7,715 bases of DNA, from contig JAVBOO010000003.1 in the NCBI GenBank assembly GCA_031550435.1, forward strand, positions 1-7,715. Direction: 5' to 3'. This document shows, in pieces, positions 1 to 6,602 of the stretch. A model generated the notes under the pieces. That model searched no databases, was not told the origin of the DNA, and worked only from the letters and a program-made list of their open reading frames with translations. The translations under genes were made by a program, and so were the position numbers. The DNA is from JAVBOO01 sp031550435. GTDB lineage: Bacteria > Bacillota > Clostridia > Lachnospirales > WRAX01. Numbering within the stretch: the stretch's first letter is position 1; each line of letters starts with the position of its first letter.

Positions 1-1
1 A

Positions 2-61
2 AATTGGGGCATAATAATAGGGCAGTTCATGATGTTCTACGGTGACAGATTTGCTGCGTGA
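2..61 (+). CDS. IS256-family transposase, C-terminal fragment cut by the window edge
   Basis: Only the last 19 codons are visible, reading NWGIIIGQFMMFYGDRFAA and ending in TGA at 59-61. IS256-family (Mutator-like, DDE) transposases typically finish with a Trp-containing helix followed by a Q-x-x-x-x-F-x-D/E-R pattern. Here the Trp, the Gln, the Phe residues and the GDR triplet all fall in place. The catalytic DDE residues would lie upstream, outside the window, so whether the enzyme is intact is unknown. The frame is supported by the matching terminal repeat about 190 bp downstream. The element is oriented opposite to, and converging on, the histidine kinase gene. Confidence 0.72.
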   Translation, partial: NWGIIIGQFMMFYGDRFAA

Positions 62-76
62 ATAAAAGCTAAGACC

Positions 77-213
77 GCGGGCTCTGCCCGCACCCGGAGT
101 TTTCCCCCTCTGGGCATCCGGTACTAAAAAGCGGCCGACACTTGGCCGACCGCTTCGCCGTTTTGCCGCAGCAAGGGACGGGTTGCACTCCTGCATTGCC
201 CTGATTATGCTGC
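77..213 (+). other. Hairpin-rich non-coding tail of the insertion sequence
   Basis: No credible gene lies between the transposase stop and the terminal repeat. The stretch holds successive self-complementary units: GCGGGC/GCCCGC around TCT (77-91); CCGGA (94-98) with TCCGG (117-121); a ten-pair stem at 129-155; and GCAGCAAGGG (168-177) pairing in two blocks with CCCT (199-202) and TGCTGC (208-213), with TGCA-CTCC-TGCA inside. It is more GC-rich than the AT-rich DNA after it. It could be a structured RNA carried by the element, or DNA structure that blocks transcription into or out of it. The hairpins are seen directly; the function is inferred. Confidence 0.45.
129..155 (-). terminator. Probable intrinsic terminator, minus strand
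   Basis: Read on the minus strand, AAGCGGTCGG and TCGGCCGCTT form a ten-pair stem with two G-U wobbles and a seven-base loop, followed by TTTTTAG. On the plus strand the run of A precedes the stem and no T-run follows, so the signal works for leftward transcription only. It lies inside the insertion sequence about 255 bp beyond the kinase stop codon. It would stop leftward transcripts from the kinase gene before they run antisense into the transposase. No stronger terminator was found nearer to the kinase gene. Confidence 0.5.
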
Positions 214-250
214 TTTGTAAGTATTGACATAATTTTAAGAGATTAAACTA

Positions 251-275
251 TTTACACAGTTTGCGTGACACTCCC
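251..275 (+). repeat. Terminal inverted repeat (right end) of the IS256-family element
   Basis: The stretch begins TTTACACAG and ends GACACTCCC. Read inward on the minus strand it starts GGGAGTGTCA and reaches CTGTGTAAA, matching the general form of IS256-family ends in Firmicutes (GTGTCA, a spacer, then TGTGTAAA). The outer boundary is set at the last base of the family-like pattern and may be off by one or two bases. The matching left repeat is outside the window. Confidence 0.65.
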
Positions 276-302
276 TAAGCGCTCAAGTATTTATGATATT
301 AC

Positions 303-337
303 CGCGTAAGTATTTTAAGCGGTATTTAACTTTCGCG
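303..337 (+). repeat. 35-bp palindromic repeat, left copy (inverted partner at 3977-4011)
   Basis: The reverse complement of this stretch matches 3977-4011 at 32 of 35 positions by my hand alignment. Both copies are bounded by CGCG and are partly self-complementary (AAGT near one end, ACTT near the other). An 11-base flank, ATATTACCGCG, sits at 296-306 in the plus orientation, and the same 11 bases occur in the same orientation at 3970-3980. The full element may therefore have ended in ATATTACCGCG on both sides, with each copy keeping one end. The two copies bracket the histidine kinase gene. Confidence 0.7.
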
Positions 338-373
338 TTATACGCTGTGAATAATTCGAGTTTTGCACCATTG

Positions 374-420
374 TTAAATCAGCCGAGTATCCGCCCAAAG
401 TGGATTGCTCAGCGTTTGCA
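374..420 (+). repeat. Dispersed ~45-bp repeat, copy A, overlapping the kinase stop codon
   Basis: This copy begins TTAAATCAGCCGAGTATCC and continues through CCAAAGTG to a CAGCGTTT end. It aligns with copy B (4357-4400) and with the reverse complement of copy C (6688-6733). A and C share the first 20 bases without mismatch. The kinase stop codon (409-411) lies inside this repeat, so the last few residues of the kinase and its stop are written in repeat sequence. It is not part of a tandem or CRISPR array. Confidence 0.7.
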
Positions 421-3400
421 TAAGTATTTGCGCAATTCGGCGATGATTTTGTTTTCATCTATAGGTTTGCTTAAATGCCCGTTCATTTCGGCATTCATGG
501 CATCCTCGATATCTTCGCGAAACGCATTTGCGGTCATGGCTATAATCGGGACACTTTTGCCGCGAGGATTTACAGATGCCCTGATAGCGCGCGTAGCTTG
601 ATATCCGTCCATCTGCGGCATTTGTATATCCATGAATATAAGGTCGAAGCAGTCGGGGTTTTCTTCAAACAGTTTAAGCGCTTCTATTCCGTTCTCGGCC
701 TCTGTGATTTCAATTTGCGTCGGCTCCAATAAAACTTTGATAATTTCTCGGTTGATTTCGATATCTTCGACCAACATTATGCGTTTGCCCGGAAATACGG
801 GATGCTCCAAGCCCGGATCGGTTTCGTGCGTTGTATCTTCACTGGGTTCACCGCTTATGAGCAGGCGTACATAGACTCTAAACTCGCTCCCGATGCCTGC
901 GGTGCTGTCGACTTCAATATCTCCGCCCATCATGTGCGCGATGCGCTTTGAAATGGCCAGACCTAACCCCGTTCCGCCAAAACGCTTGGAAATACTGCCG
1001 TCAACTTGCCTGAAAGGTTGGAACAGGCTGCGCTGCTCTTCTTCCGTCATTCCGATTCCGTTATCGCGAACCGATATTTCCAGTGTTATGCCTGTTTCGG
1101 AGATTTCTCTCGCACAAAGCGTCATTTGTATCCTGCTTCCGGCGCCGGAAAACTTTATGGCGTTTGCCAAAAGATTCATCATTACCTGAGTAAGCCTCAT
1201 CGAATCTCCGTATAGATTGACAGGCATATCCTCTTCAAACCGAACCAAGATTTCCTGTTGTTTTTCCGATGCTCTGAGCGCCATAATGCTGTTGATGTTT
1301 TCAACAACCCTCGTCAGGTTAAACGGTTCCTCAAAAAGCTCCATTTTTCCGGATTCGATTTTGGATATATCGAGTATATCATTGATAACCGAGAGCAGAT
1401 GGGCAGATGAAACCTCAACTTTATCAAGGCAGTCTTTTATTTTCTCAATATCCGATGATGAGCGCGCGATTTTTACCATGCCGATAATAGCATTCATCGG
1501 CGTTCGGATTTCATGGCTCATATTTGAGAGAAAGATGCTTTTTGCTTGGTTAGCAGAATCTGCCTGCTCCTTGGCGGCTTTAAGCTCGTCCCCCATTTTA
1601 ACGCGCGCTGTTATATCCATCGACATGCCGATAGTCTTAAGCGGAACACCTAAAGAAGTATTAATTGTGTGGGCAAAGTTGCCGACATAGCTTATCGTAC
1701 CGTCCGGGAAGGCCAGTTTGCATTCGCTCAGGACATAGTCATCGACAATGCCTCTTTCGAGCATATGTTCAAAAAGTGTTTTATCATATAAATCAGGCAT
1801 TAACTTTTCCAAATGACTTATGAACTGTTCTATCGGCATTGACGAAGACTCGGGAAGCATATAAAGCTGAGCTGTTCTGCTGTCATAAGAAAAGCTTCCG
1901 TTTTCAAAGGTGAATTCCCACACGCCGGACAGCGAGGCATCCAGCGCGATATCCAGCCTCTCCTTGGCTTCGATAATCTCTGCGTCTTTGGCAAGTATTT
2001 CCTCGGCGGTATGCAAGCTTTTTTGGGTTTCCAGCAGGCGTTTGTTTTGGCGTTTCGTAAATGCGATAAAAACTGCCATGCTAATGATTATGGCGGCGCC
2101 TGCCGCAGAGAGGGCAATAAAAAGATAAAACGCCTGGGGGTTGCTCTCCTTAAGCGAAAGCTTCCGGTTTAAGAGCTCGGATCCTTGAGGCAGCGGTTCC
2201 GCAGCTACAGACCATTTTTCCATAACGGCGGCATCAAAAACCCAGCGGTTATAGGAAGAAGTATCTCTTAGAGCGGGGATATCGGAAACAGGCACGCCTT
2301 CGAGTGAAATTTTTATCGCCATCTCTGCCGCAAGTTTTCCCTGTTCTTTCGGAAGCACATATTTCCCGCCGATTTGGCCGTGTCCTGCGCCGCAGCCCAT
2401 AAGGCCGAAAATCGGAGAGCCGGCTCTTTGAGCAAGCGTTTTCTGAATATCAACGCGAGAAAAATATTGCCCGTCGCCATCGGTATCATAGCTTCCGCAA
2501 AGAATAACTGTATCGGAGGGAAGAGCGCTGACCGTATCAAGCAGTCCGGATATCGGCAGATTATCGCTGTACCGGACGGAAAGGCTGTCCGCGTAAAGCG
2601 CAAGTTGGTTTTCCATCTGTTTGCGCCATTGCAGGCCGTTTTCTGTATAATCGTTAATCACAAACAGATTTTTTGTATTCGGGAACAACCGCAGCGCCTG
2701 ATCAACAGTTTCGCCGGCGGATTCAAATTCCCATACGCCGGTACAATTACCGCCCATCTCCCATAGCCGCTCCATTTTTCCGTTTATCCCGCAATATACT
2801 ACGGGGATGCCGTTAAACAATATGCCGTAGTAATTGCATACAAACGCGAGGGCGTTGTTATCCGATACGATTATGATATCGGGCGGATGCGAGCTGAACA
2901 GTGTCCGGATAGAATAGTAAGCGTTTTGCGCGCGTTCGTATTCGGAATGAAAGCGGTTTGAATACAGCGGAACGTTGTAATATAGCATATCATCCCGCCC
3001 GCCCAGCTGTTCGATTATCCCGGATTTCAGCTCAGACTCCCAAGGGTCATCCGGGTAATACGATGAAATGTGCAGCAGCTGCTTGGCGCCGTTTTCGTCT
3101 ATCGGTTGGCCGCTGATAATTTTGTCATATGTGCCGTCGGCTTTCATGGAGCGCAGGCCTTCGGAGATCGCGGGAACAAGATGTTCGTATTTTTTGTTGA
3201 GATAAGTATACGAAGGCATGGTTTCTGCCGTTCCGATGCGTTTGATGCCCTCGGCGGCAACAAGGTCGATGTTGTTTGTGCTGCTTGTGACAATCACATC
3301 GCACTCATTGTTCAAAAGGGCAATGTTCAGTTCATAAAATGAAGAGCACTGCACTTTTCCGGCAATATCGGCGGGAAGGTGATTTATGATATAGGATTTT

Positions 3401-3831
3401 TGGAACATATGCCCAACGCGCAGCCCGGAGAAATCACTCCAAGACTGTACGGATTCGCCGAAATCCTCGCGGGCAAAAACAGGAAAGCTTACACTGGCAA
3501 GCTGTTCCGGAACCATGACAAGATTCGGGAAATTCTGTTCGAGACCGGAGCTTTGGGAAGCGAGACCGTCCCTTTCTCCGCTGTTGGCCATCTGTATGGC
3601 GTATGCCATAGCCGCGGCATCCATAGTCATGTCATAACCTGCTTTTTGCAAAGCGACGAAAATAAGCCTGTCGACCAAGGTTGATTCATCGGCTGCAATT
3701 ACAAAGTCCAAAATCATATCTTCCGAAGCTGCGGTATTATCACCTGCGTTCTCACTCGCGTTAACCGTTAAAGGCTGCTGCGCGCTTAGCATGATTGAGC
3801 AGAGAAGCAGCACAAGTGTAACCTGTCTCAC
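409..3831 (-). CDS. Hybrid sensor histidine kinase with two extracytoplasmic solute-binding-like domains
   Basis: This 1140-residue protein (GTG start) should sense a small ligand outside the cell and phosphorylate its own receiver. In order: a signal peptide or anchor (VTLVLLLCSIMLSA), a family-3-like solute-binding module (about 39-243), a second module of the ABC_sub_bind type beginning near HISSYYPDDPW (about 253-547), one membrane segment (568-591), a coiled coil, a PAS domain (about 622-745), HisKA with H773 in SHEIRTP, HATPase with N890, DNGIGM (923), the F-box Phe 937 and GGTGLGLAIS (952), and a receiver (about 1016-1138) with D1023, phosphoacceptor D1068, T1100 and K1122. All catalytic motifs are intact. 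No HPt or output domain is present, so an unlinked HPt or regulator is expected, or the receiver acts internally. The GTG at 3831 is preferred over the ATG at 3915 because a perfect ribosome binding site and the promoter lie between them. The ligand is unknown. Confidence 0.93.
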   Translation of the reverse strand: MRQVTLVLLLCSIMLSAQQPLTVNASENAGDNTAASEDMILDFVIAADESTLVDRLIFVALQKAGYDMTMDAAAMAYAIQMANSGERDGLASQSSGLEQNFPNLVMVPEQLASVSFPVFAREDFGESVQSWSDFSGLRVGHMFQKSYIINHLPADIAGKVQCSSFYELNIALLNNECDVIVTSSTNNIDLVAAEGIKRIGTAETMPSYTYLNKKYEHLVPAISEGLRSMKADGTYDKIISGQPIDENGAKQLLHISSYYPDDPWESELKSGIIEQLGGRDDMLYYNVPLYSNRFHSEYERAQNAYYSIRTLFSSHPPDIIIVSDNNALAFVCNYYGILFNGIPVVYCGINGKMERLWEMGGNCTGVWEFESAGETVDQALRLFPNTKNLFVINDYTENGLQWRKQMENQLALYADSLSVRYSDNLPISGLLDTVSALPSDTVILCGSYDTDGDGQYFSRVDIQKTLAQRAGSPIFGLMGCGAGHGQIGGKYVLPKEQGKLAAEMAIKISLEGVPVSDIPALRDTSSYNRWVFDAAVMEKWSVAAEPLPQGSELLNRKLSLKESNPQAFYLFIALSAAGAAIIISMAVFIAFTKRQNKRLLETQKSLHTAEEILAKDAEIIEAKERLDIALDASLSGVWEFTFENGSFSYDSRTAQLYMLPESSSMPIEQFISHLEKLMPDLYDKTLFEHMLERGIVDDYVLSECKLAFPDGTISYVGNFAHTINTSLGVPLKTIGMSMDITARVKMGDELKAAKEQADSANQAKSIFLSNMSHEIRTPMNAIIGMVKIARSSSDIEKIKDCLDKVEVSSAHLLSVINDILDISKIESGKMELFEEPFNLTRVVENINSIMALRASEKQQEILVRFEEDMPVNLYGDSMRLTQVMMNLLANAIKFSGAGSRIQMTLCAREISETGITLEISVRDNGIGMTEEEQRSLFQPFRQVDGSISKRFGGTGLGLAISKRIAHMMGGDIEVDSTAGIGSEFRVYVRLLISGEPSEDTTHETDPGLEHPVFPGKRIMLVEDIEINREIIKVLLEPTQIEITEAENGIEALKLFEENPDCFDLIFMDIQMPQMDGYQATRAIRASVNPRGKSVPIIAMTANAFREDIEDAMNAEMNGHLSKPIDENKIIAELRKYLCKR

Positions 3832-3840
3832 AGTAGTTCG

Positions 3841-3846
3841 CCCTCC
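3841..3846 (-). promoter_or_regulatory. Ribosome binding site that fixes the kinase start at GTG 3831
   Basis: The minus strand reads GGAGGG, then nine bases, then GTG (3829-3831). The protein from this GTG begins with a short basic end and a hydrophobic stretch typical of a signal peptide. The ATG at 3915 would add 28 residues and has no comparable site in front of it. Confidence 0.85.
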
Positions 3847-3862
3847 GTAAATAATAAATTGC

Positions 3863-3891
3863 AGTATAGTGTAAGCGCCGATTAGTGCGAA
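3863..3891 (-). promoter_or_regulatory. Candidate sigma-A promoter of the kinase gene
   Basis: On the minus strand TTCGCA (3886-3891) and TATACT (3863-3868) are separated by 17 bp. The -10 hexamer matches five of six consensus bases and the -35 four of six. Transcription would start about 25 bases before the ribosome binding site's end, giving a short leader. The promoter lies inside the extended reading frame from the ATG at 3915, which is another reason to reject that start. Confidence 0.6.
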
Positions 3892-3976
3892 CCTGACCGG
3901 CGAGCATAGACGCAAGCAGTAAAGTTAAGAGCGGGGCTGAAAATTCGGTAAAATAATTCGAGCAGCCTAATATTAC

Positions 3977-4011
3977 CGCGGAAGTTAAATACCGTATAAA
4001 ATACTTACGCG
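3977..4011 (-). repeat. 35-bp palindromic repeat, right copy (inverted partner at 303-337)
   Basis: This is the inverted partner of 303-337, differing at three positions. The flank ATATTACCGCG (3970-3980) overlaps its left edge in the same plus orientation as at the left copy, while the core between the CGCG ends is inverted. The 11-mer AATAATTCGAG also occurs near both copies in plus orientation (350-360 and 3952-3962), but on opposite sides of the core. The repeat lies upstream of the kinase promoter and overlaps no gene. Confidence 0.7.
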
Positions 4012-4121
4012 TTTACTCGTGCCGAAGTAATAATAACATAATTATACATTAATATACCGTGCATACAAGTGTTTTCGACATAATGCGGGAATTTTTTGAA
4101 CATTACACCGAACAAAATTTA

Positions 4122-4155
4122 AAAAGGCAAAACGAGATTGCTCGTTTTGCCTTTT
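4122..4155 (-). terminator. Strong intrinsic terminator downstream of the nucleotidase gene
   Basis: The arms 4122-4136 and 4141-4155 are perfectly complementary over 15 bp around a four-base loop. On the minus strand the stem ends in a run of five T followed by AAATTTTG, which fits termination of transcripts from the nucleotidase gene. On the plus strand the T-run is four bases, so it may also act weakly rightward. It lies about 250 bp past the nucleotidase stop, so the mRNA would carry a long structured 3' untranslated region. It separates that gene from the kinase promoter. Confidence 0.85.
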
Positions 4156-4195
4156 CAGCTTTATGAACTTCGAGATGAGTTTATGGGCATGTTAA

Positions 4196-4296
4196 AAAAT
4201 CGCCGTGCGGTTTTCCATTTAAAATGGAAAAATACCATTTTTCAATGGAGAGCGCCGCTCGCTCAACCCACAAAAGTGGGTTTCGTGCGCGATTTT
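4196..4296. other. 101-bp multi-hairpin element closed by an outer stem
   Basis: The outer arms AAAATCGC (4196-4203) and GCGATTTT (4289-4296) are perfectly complementary. Inside lie four local hairpins: TTTTCCATTT/AAATGGAAAA (4211-4231), CCATT/AATGG (4235-4248), GAGC/GCTC (4250-4260) and AACCCAC/GTGGGTT around AAAA (4265-4282). Because the arms are mostly Watson-Crick, either strand could fold. On the minus strand the element would sit in the 3' untranslated region of the nucleotidase mRNA, between the stop codon and the terminator. It could be a small RNA, a mRNA 3' stabiliser or a folded mobile repeat. No convincing gene was seen at 4156-4401. Confidence 0.55.
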
Positions 4297-4356
4297 CAAC
4301 ACTTCCTTTATCTGCGTTTCCTTACGTTTCTCAGCTCTATCTTTGTAAGTGTGATT

Positions 4357-4400
4357 TAATCAGCCTTGTATCCGTCCAAAGCGAATCAATCAGTGTTTAT
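4357..4400 (+). repeat. Dispersed ~45-bp repeat, copy B, abutting the nucleotidase stop codon
   Basis: The copy reads TTAATCAGCC, then TGTATCCGTCCAAAG, then AATCAGTGTTTA. It aligns with copies A (374-420) and C (6688-6733, reverse complement). It ends one base before the nucleotidase stop triplet (4402-4404). Its left flank, GTAAGTG before TGATTTAATC (4346-4360), also has a counterpart beside copy C, where a hairpin-forming segment separates the two halves. Confidence 0.7.
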
Positions 4401-4401
4401 T

Positions 4402-6555
4402 TTACAAACTCGGCGAGAAATAGAGAACTTGACCTACATATATTAAGTCGGGGTTTTTAATGGTGTTTTTATTCGCTTCGTAGATTAGTGTCCAATATTT
4501 TCCGCTGCCGTAAAATCTGGCGGCGATTTTATACAGGCAATCTCCGGGGGCTACAGTATAATTTATGAGGTTCGCAGGTGCAGGATCGGGAATAGGAACA
4601 ACAACGGGGTCGGTCTCGGGAGTTGTCTCCGGAGTCGTTTCGGGAGTTGTTTCCGAAAGAGCGAGAACCTGTGCCTTTGTAACGGGCTGTTTGAAGTCTG
4701 TCGCCAGTTTTCCGCCGTTTATGGCTTCGACTGCCTCAGCGCGGAGGTCTTTATCCCAGTTTAAGTTGACGAATGACCAGTTGTTGTCGCAGGTATTGTG
4801 TATAGTTGCGTTAGGCTGATGTTTTATGTAGTCGATGACCAAGTCCATCATGCTTGTCAAACCGTTTGAATCCTGTACATCGGCCTCTATAAGTTCAGCT
4901 ACGGCTTCGCCGGGCTTAAAAACTCCGTTAGCGGAGGTGACGAGCAGCTGAGTCGTTGAACGGTAGTTGTTAGCTGCGACCGTATATGACTTTTCCGGAT
5001 CGAAGGGAGAACCGTCTGCCATCGAAATAACGCGTATACGCTGTCCGACAGGTTTTGTCAGGTCAACTTCGTATTTTATGCCCGAAAACGAGTCTTGATT
5101 ATAACCGGCCATTGTTCCGTAAGGGATTGTAAGGTCGGTCTCAGGATTGACCGCAGCGGCGTCTCTGTTTGATTTGCCGTCGACAGTCGAGCCGAAGAAG
5201 CCGTATGACCATTCCATCCACTTCATGACTTGCGCGCCGGTCATTTTGAGCTTGTAAAGCGTGTTGTTGTCATATTTGTAGATTTTTACAACGCCGCCGA
5301 TAGTTATATCGCCGGGCAGGCAGTTTGCGTTTGTGTCAAGCGGAGCGGTTCCCGCGATATCCGCTTTTGTATAGCTAAGCATTACGTTGTTGATAAGGTC
5401 GATAAGTGCAGTGTCGCGAAGGTAGCCTTCATATGTACCGGTGATTTCCGGTTCCGGAACGAGGGGGCCGCCCACAAGTTTGCCTATAACGGTTTCGGTG
5501 TAAGCTTTTGCGGCAGAGTCGGCCTTTGCGAGCTTAGCGGCGAAATCAGCGTTAACGGGCATATCCTTTGTAATGGGTATAACATCGGTTTTAACATCCG
5601 AGCTGTCGTAGCTTCCGGCCTTATCCTTTATTACCCATTTGCCGCCTTCGAAAGTAGCGGTAATCAGTATTTTTCCGACGGAGCCGCCGGCATTTTTGTT
5701 TTCGACGTATTTAATTCCGTCTATAACCTTTTGATTGTCCTTGGTGCCTGTTATGGTGTGGTAGTGTGCGCCGAGGAAAACTGCGAGTTCGGGGCATTTC
5801 GCGATAACGTCGCCTGCTCCCGATCCTTCTCTGTCGTATTCACCCGTGCTGCCCATGTGCTCTGCCGCAACGAAAATATCGGCGAGGTTCTTTGCTTTGA
5901 GTTCGTCGATAACTTTTCTTGTCTCTTCTGCCGCTGATTTTGCAATAAGCTTTGCGTCTTCAAGATTCTTTGTGTCCCAGCGGTCGATATTCGGCGTAAC
6001 CATCATTATGATGGCGATTCTGAGGCCGGAGGGGAGAGTCTTGATGACGTAGGGCACAAATCCGTCCATGAGCTTTCCGTCGGCGGTCATAACGTTTCCG
6101 CATACAAGGTCGCCGTTGAAGCCTTCGTATGCTGCCTTGAGAGCGGGTATGCCGAAGTTGAACTCATGGTTGCCCATGCCGGCCATATCGTAGCCTATAG
6201 CGTTAAAGCCTTCGACAACAGGAAACGGCTTGTAATCGGGATTGTTGATAAAAAGGCTTGTTCCGTTGCCCTGTATTGTGTCGCCGTTGTCGATTACAAA
6301 GGTTGTTCCTTTAAAACTGTTTCTTTCGTTCTCGATTACGGTAGCAATTTTTGACAGGCTGCCGGCTGTTTCTGTGCCCGTCGCATAGTTGTAGTTGTTA
6401 AAAGAGCCGTGGATATCGCTTGTAAACAATATCTGAAATGTATCCGTTTGTCCTTCCTTTGGTGTTTCGGCAGCAAGAACATTAACGCTTGTCGCGGAAA
6501 AAACCATCATGGCCGCCAGCAACAACGAAACTACGTTTTTGCGTTTCAACATCAT
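4402..6555 (-). CDS. Secreted CpdB-like 2',3'-cyclic-nucleotide phosphodiesterase/5'-nucleotidase with C-terminal LysM
   Basis: This 717-residue exported enzyme should release phosphate and nucleosides from extracellular nucleotides. The signal peptide is 1 to about 29 (basic MMLKRKN, hydrophobic core, VLAA cleavage region). The metallophosphatase domain carries the two-metal motifs TSDIHG (D47, H49), NGD (D92), GNHEFNFG (N129, H130), H233 and AHYH (H264, H266). The 5'-nucleotidase C-terminal domain (about 350-600) has NNYRST (529) and DNNWSF (590), patterns I associate with CpdB/YfkN-type cyclic phosphodiesterases. A TTPE-repeat linker (635-660) joins it to one LysM domain (about 666-714: YTVAPGDCLYKIA, ending GQVLYF), which should bind peptidoglycan. 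No LPXTG sorting signal follows, so anchoring is probably non-covalent. AAGGAGGA at 6561-6568 stands 5 bases before ATG 6555 and 8 before ATG 6552; either may start. Exact substrate preference cannot be read from sequence. Confidence 0.92.
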   Translation of the reverse strand: MMLKRKNVVSLLLAAMMVFSATSVNVLAAETPKEGQTDTFQILFTSDIHGSFNNYNYATGTETAGSLSKIATVIENERNSFKGTTFVIDNGDTIQGNGTSLFINNPDYKPFPVVEGFNAIGYDMAGMGNHEFNFGIPALKAAYEGFNGDLVCGNVMTADGKLMDGFVPYVIKTLPSGLRIAIIMMVTPNIDRWDTKNLEDAKLIAKSAAEETRKVIDELKAKNLADIFVAAEHMGSTGEYDREGSGAGDVIAKCPELAVFLGAHYHTITGTKDNQKVIDGIKYVENKNAGGSVGKILITATFEGGKWVIKDKAGSYDSSDVKTDVIPITKDMPVNADFAAKLAKADSAAKAYTETVIGKLVGGPLVPEPEITGTYEGYLRDTALIDLINNVMLSYTKADIAGTAPLDTNANCLPGDITIGGVVKIYKYDNNTLYKLKMTGAQVMKWMEWSYGFFGSTVDGKSNRDAAAVNPETDLTIPYGTMAGYNQDSFSGIKYEVDLTKPVGQRIRVISMADGSPFDPEKSYTVAANNYRSTTQLLVTSANGVFKPGEAVAELIEADVQDSNGLTSMMDLVIDYIKHQPNATIHNTCDNNWSFVNLNWDKDLRAEAVEAINGGKLATDFKQPVTKAQVLALSETTPETTPETTPETDPVVVPIPDPAPANLINYTVAPGDCLYKIAARFYGSGKYWTLIYEANKNTIKNPDLIYVGQVLYFSPSL
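4606..4653 (-). repeat. Short in-frame tandem repeat encoding the TTPE linker
   Basis: Four 12-bp units encode ETTP, ETTP, ETTP and ETDP, between the nucleotidase domain and the LysM domain. The units differ at synonymous positions, so the array has aged or been selected at protein level. A Thr/Pro-rich linker of this kind typically spans the cell wall. The number of units could vary between strains. Confidence 0.8.
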
Positions 6556-6602
6556 ATTACTCCTCCTTATGTATCCGAAAAAATCTCGGTATCTGCAAAT
6601 GA

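Larger units (their letters stand above)
1..275 (+). mobile_element. Right end of an IS256-family insertion sequence (left part outside window)
   Basis: The segment runs from the window edge to a terminal repeat. It contains the last codons of a transposase on the plus strand (stop at 59-61), then about 190 bp without a gene, then a terminal inverted repeat at 251-275. Both the transposase C-terminus and the repeat (TTTACACA followed by GACACTCCC) look like IS256-family ends, so the two clues agree. The 8-9 bp after position 275 (TAAGCGCTC) would be one copy of a target-site duplication; this cannot be tested because the left end is not in the window. The non-coding tail is longer than I expect for this family and is rich in hairpins. 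Family assignment is from memory of motifs. Confidence 0.75.

Noticed and set aside
293..601. 102-residue plus-strand open frame crossing the kinase 3' end
   Set aside because: It runs through repeat DNA and antisense to the receiver domain, and has no ribosome binding site.
1217..1690. 157-residue plus-strand open frame opposite the kinase
   Set aside because: It is antisense to the conserved HisKA/PAS region; serine- and isoleucine-rich shadow composition and no independent start signals.
2374..2766. 130-residue plus-strand open frame opposite the second binding module
   Set aside because: Antisense shadow of the kinase with no promoter, ribosome binding site or known motif.
3832..3915. 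28-residue N-terminal extension of the kinase from ATG 3915
   Set aside because: The ribosome binding site and promoter for the GTG start lie within it.
4138..4460. Short plus-strand open frames between the terminator and the nucleotidase 3' end
   Set aside because: They run through hairpins and repeat copy B, and their ends are set by those repeats; no start signals.
5230..5937. 235-residue plus-strand open frame opposite the nucleotidase
   Set aside because: It lies entirely antisense to a well-supported gene, has biased Cys/Phe/Val composition from the reverse codons, and shows no recognisable motif or ribosome binding site.
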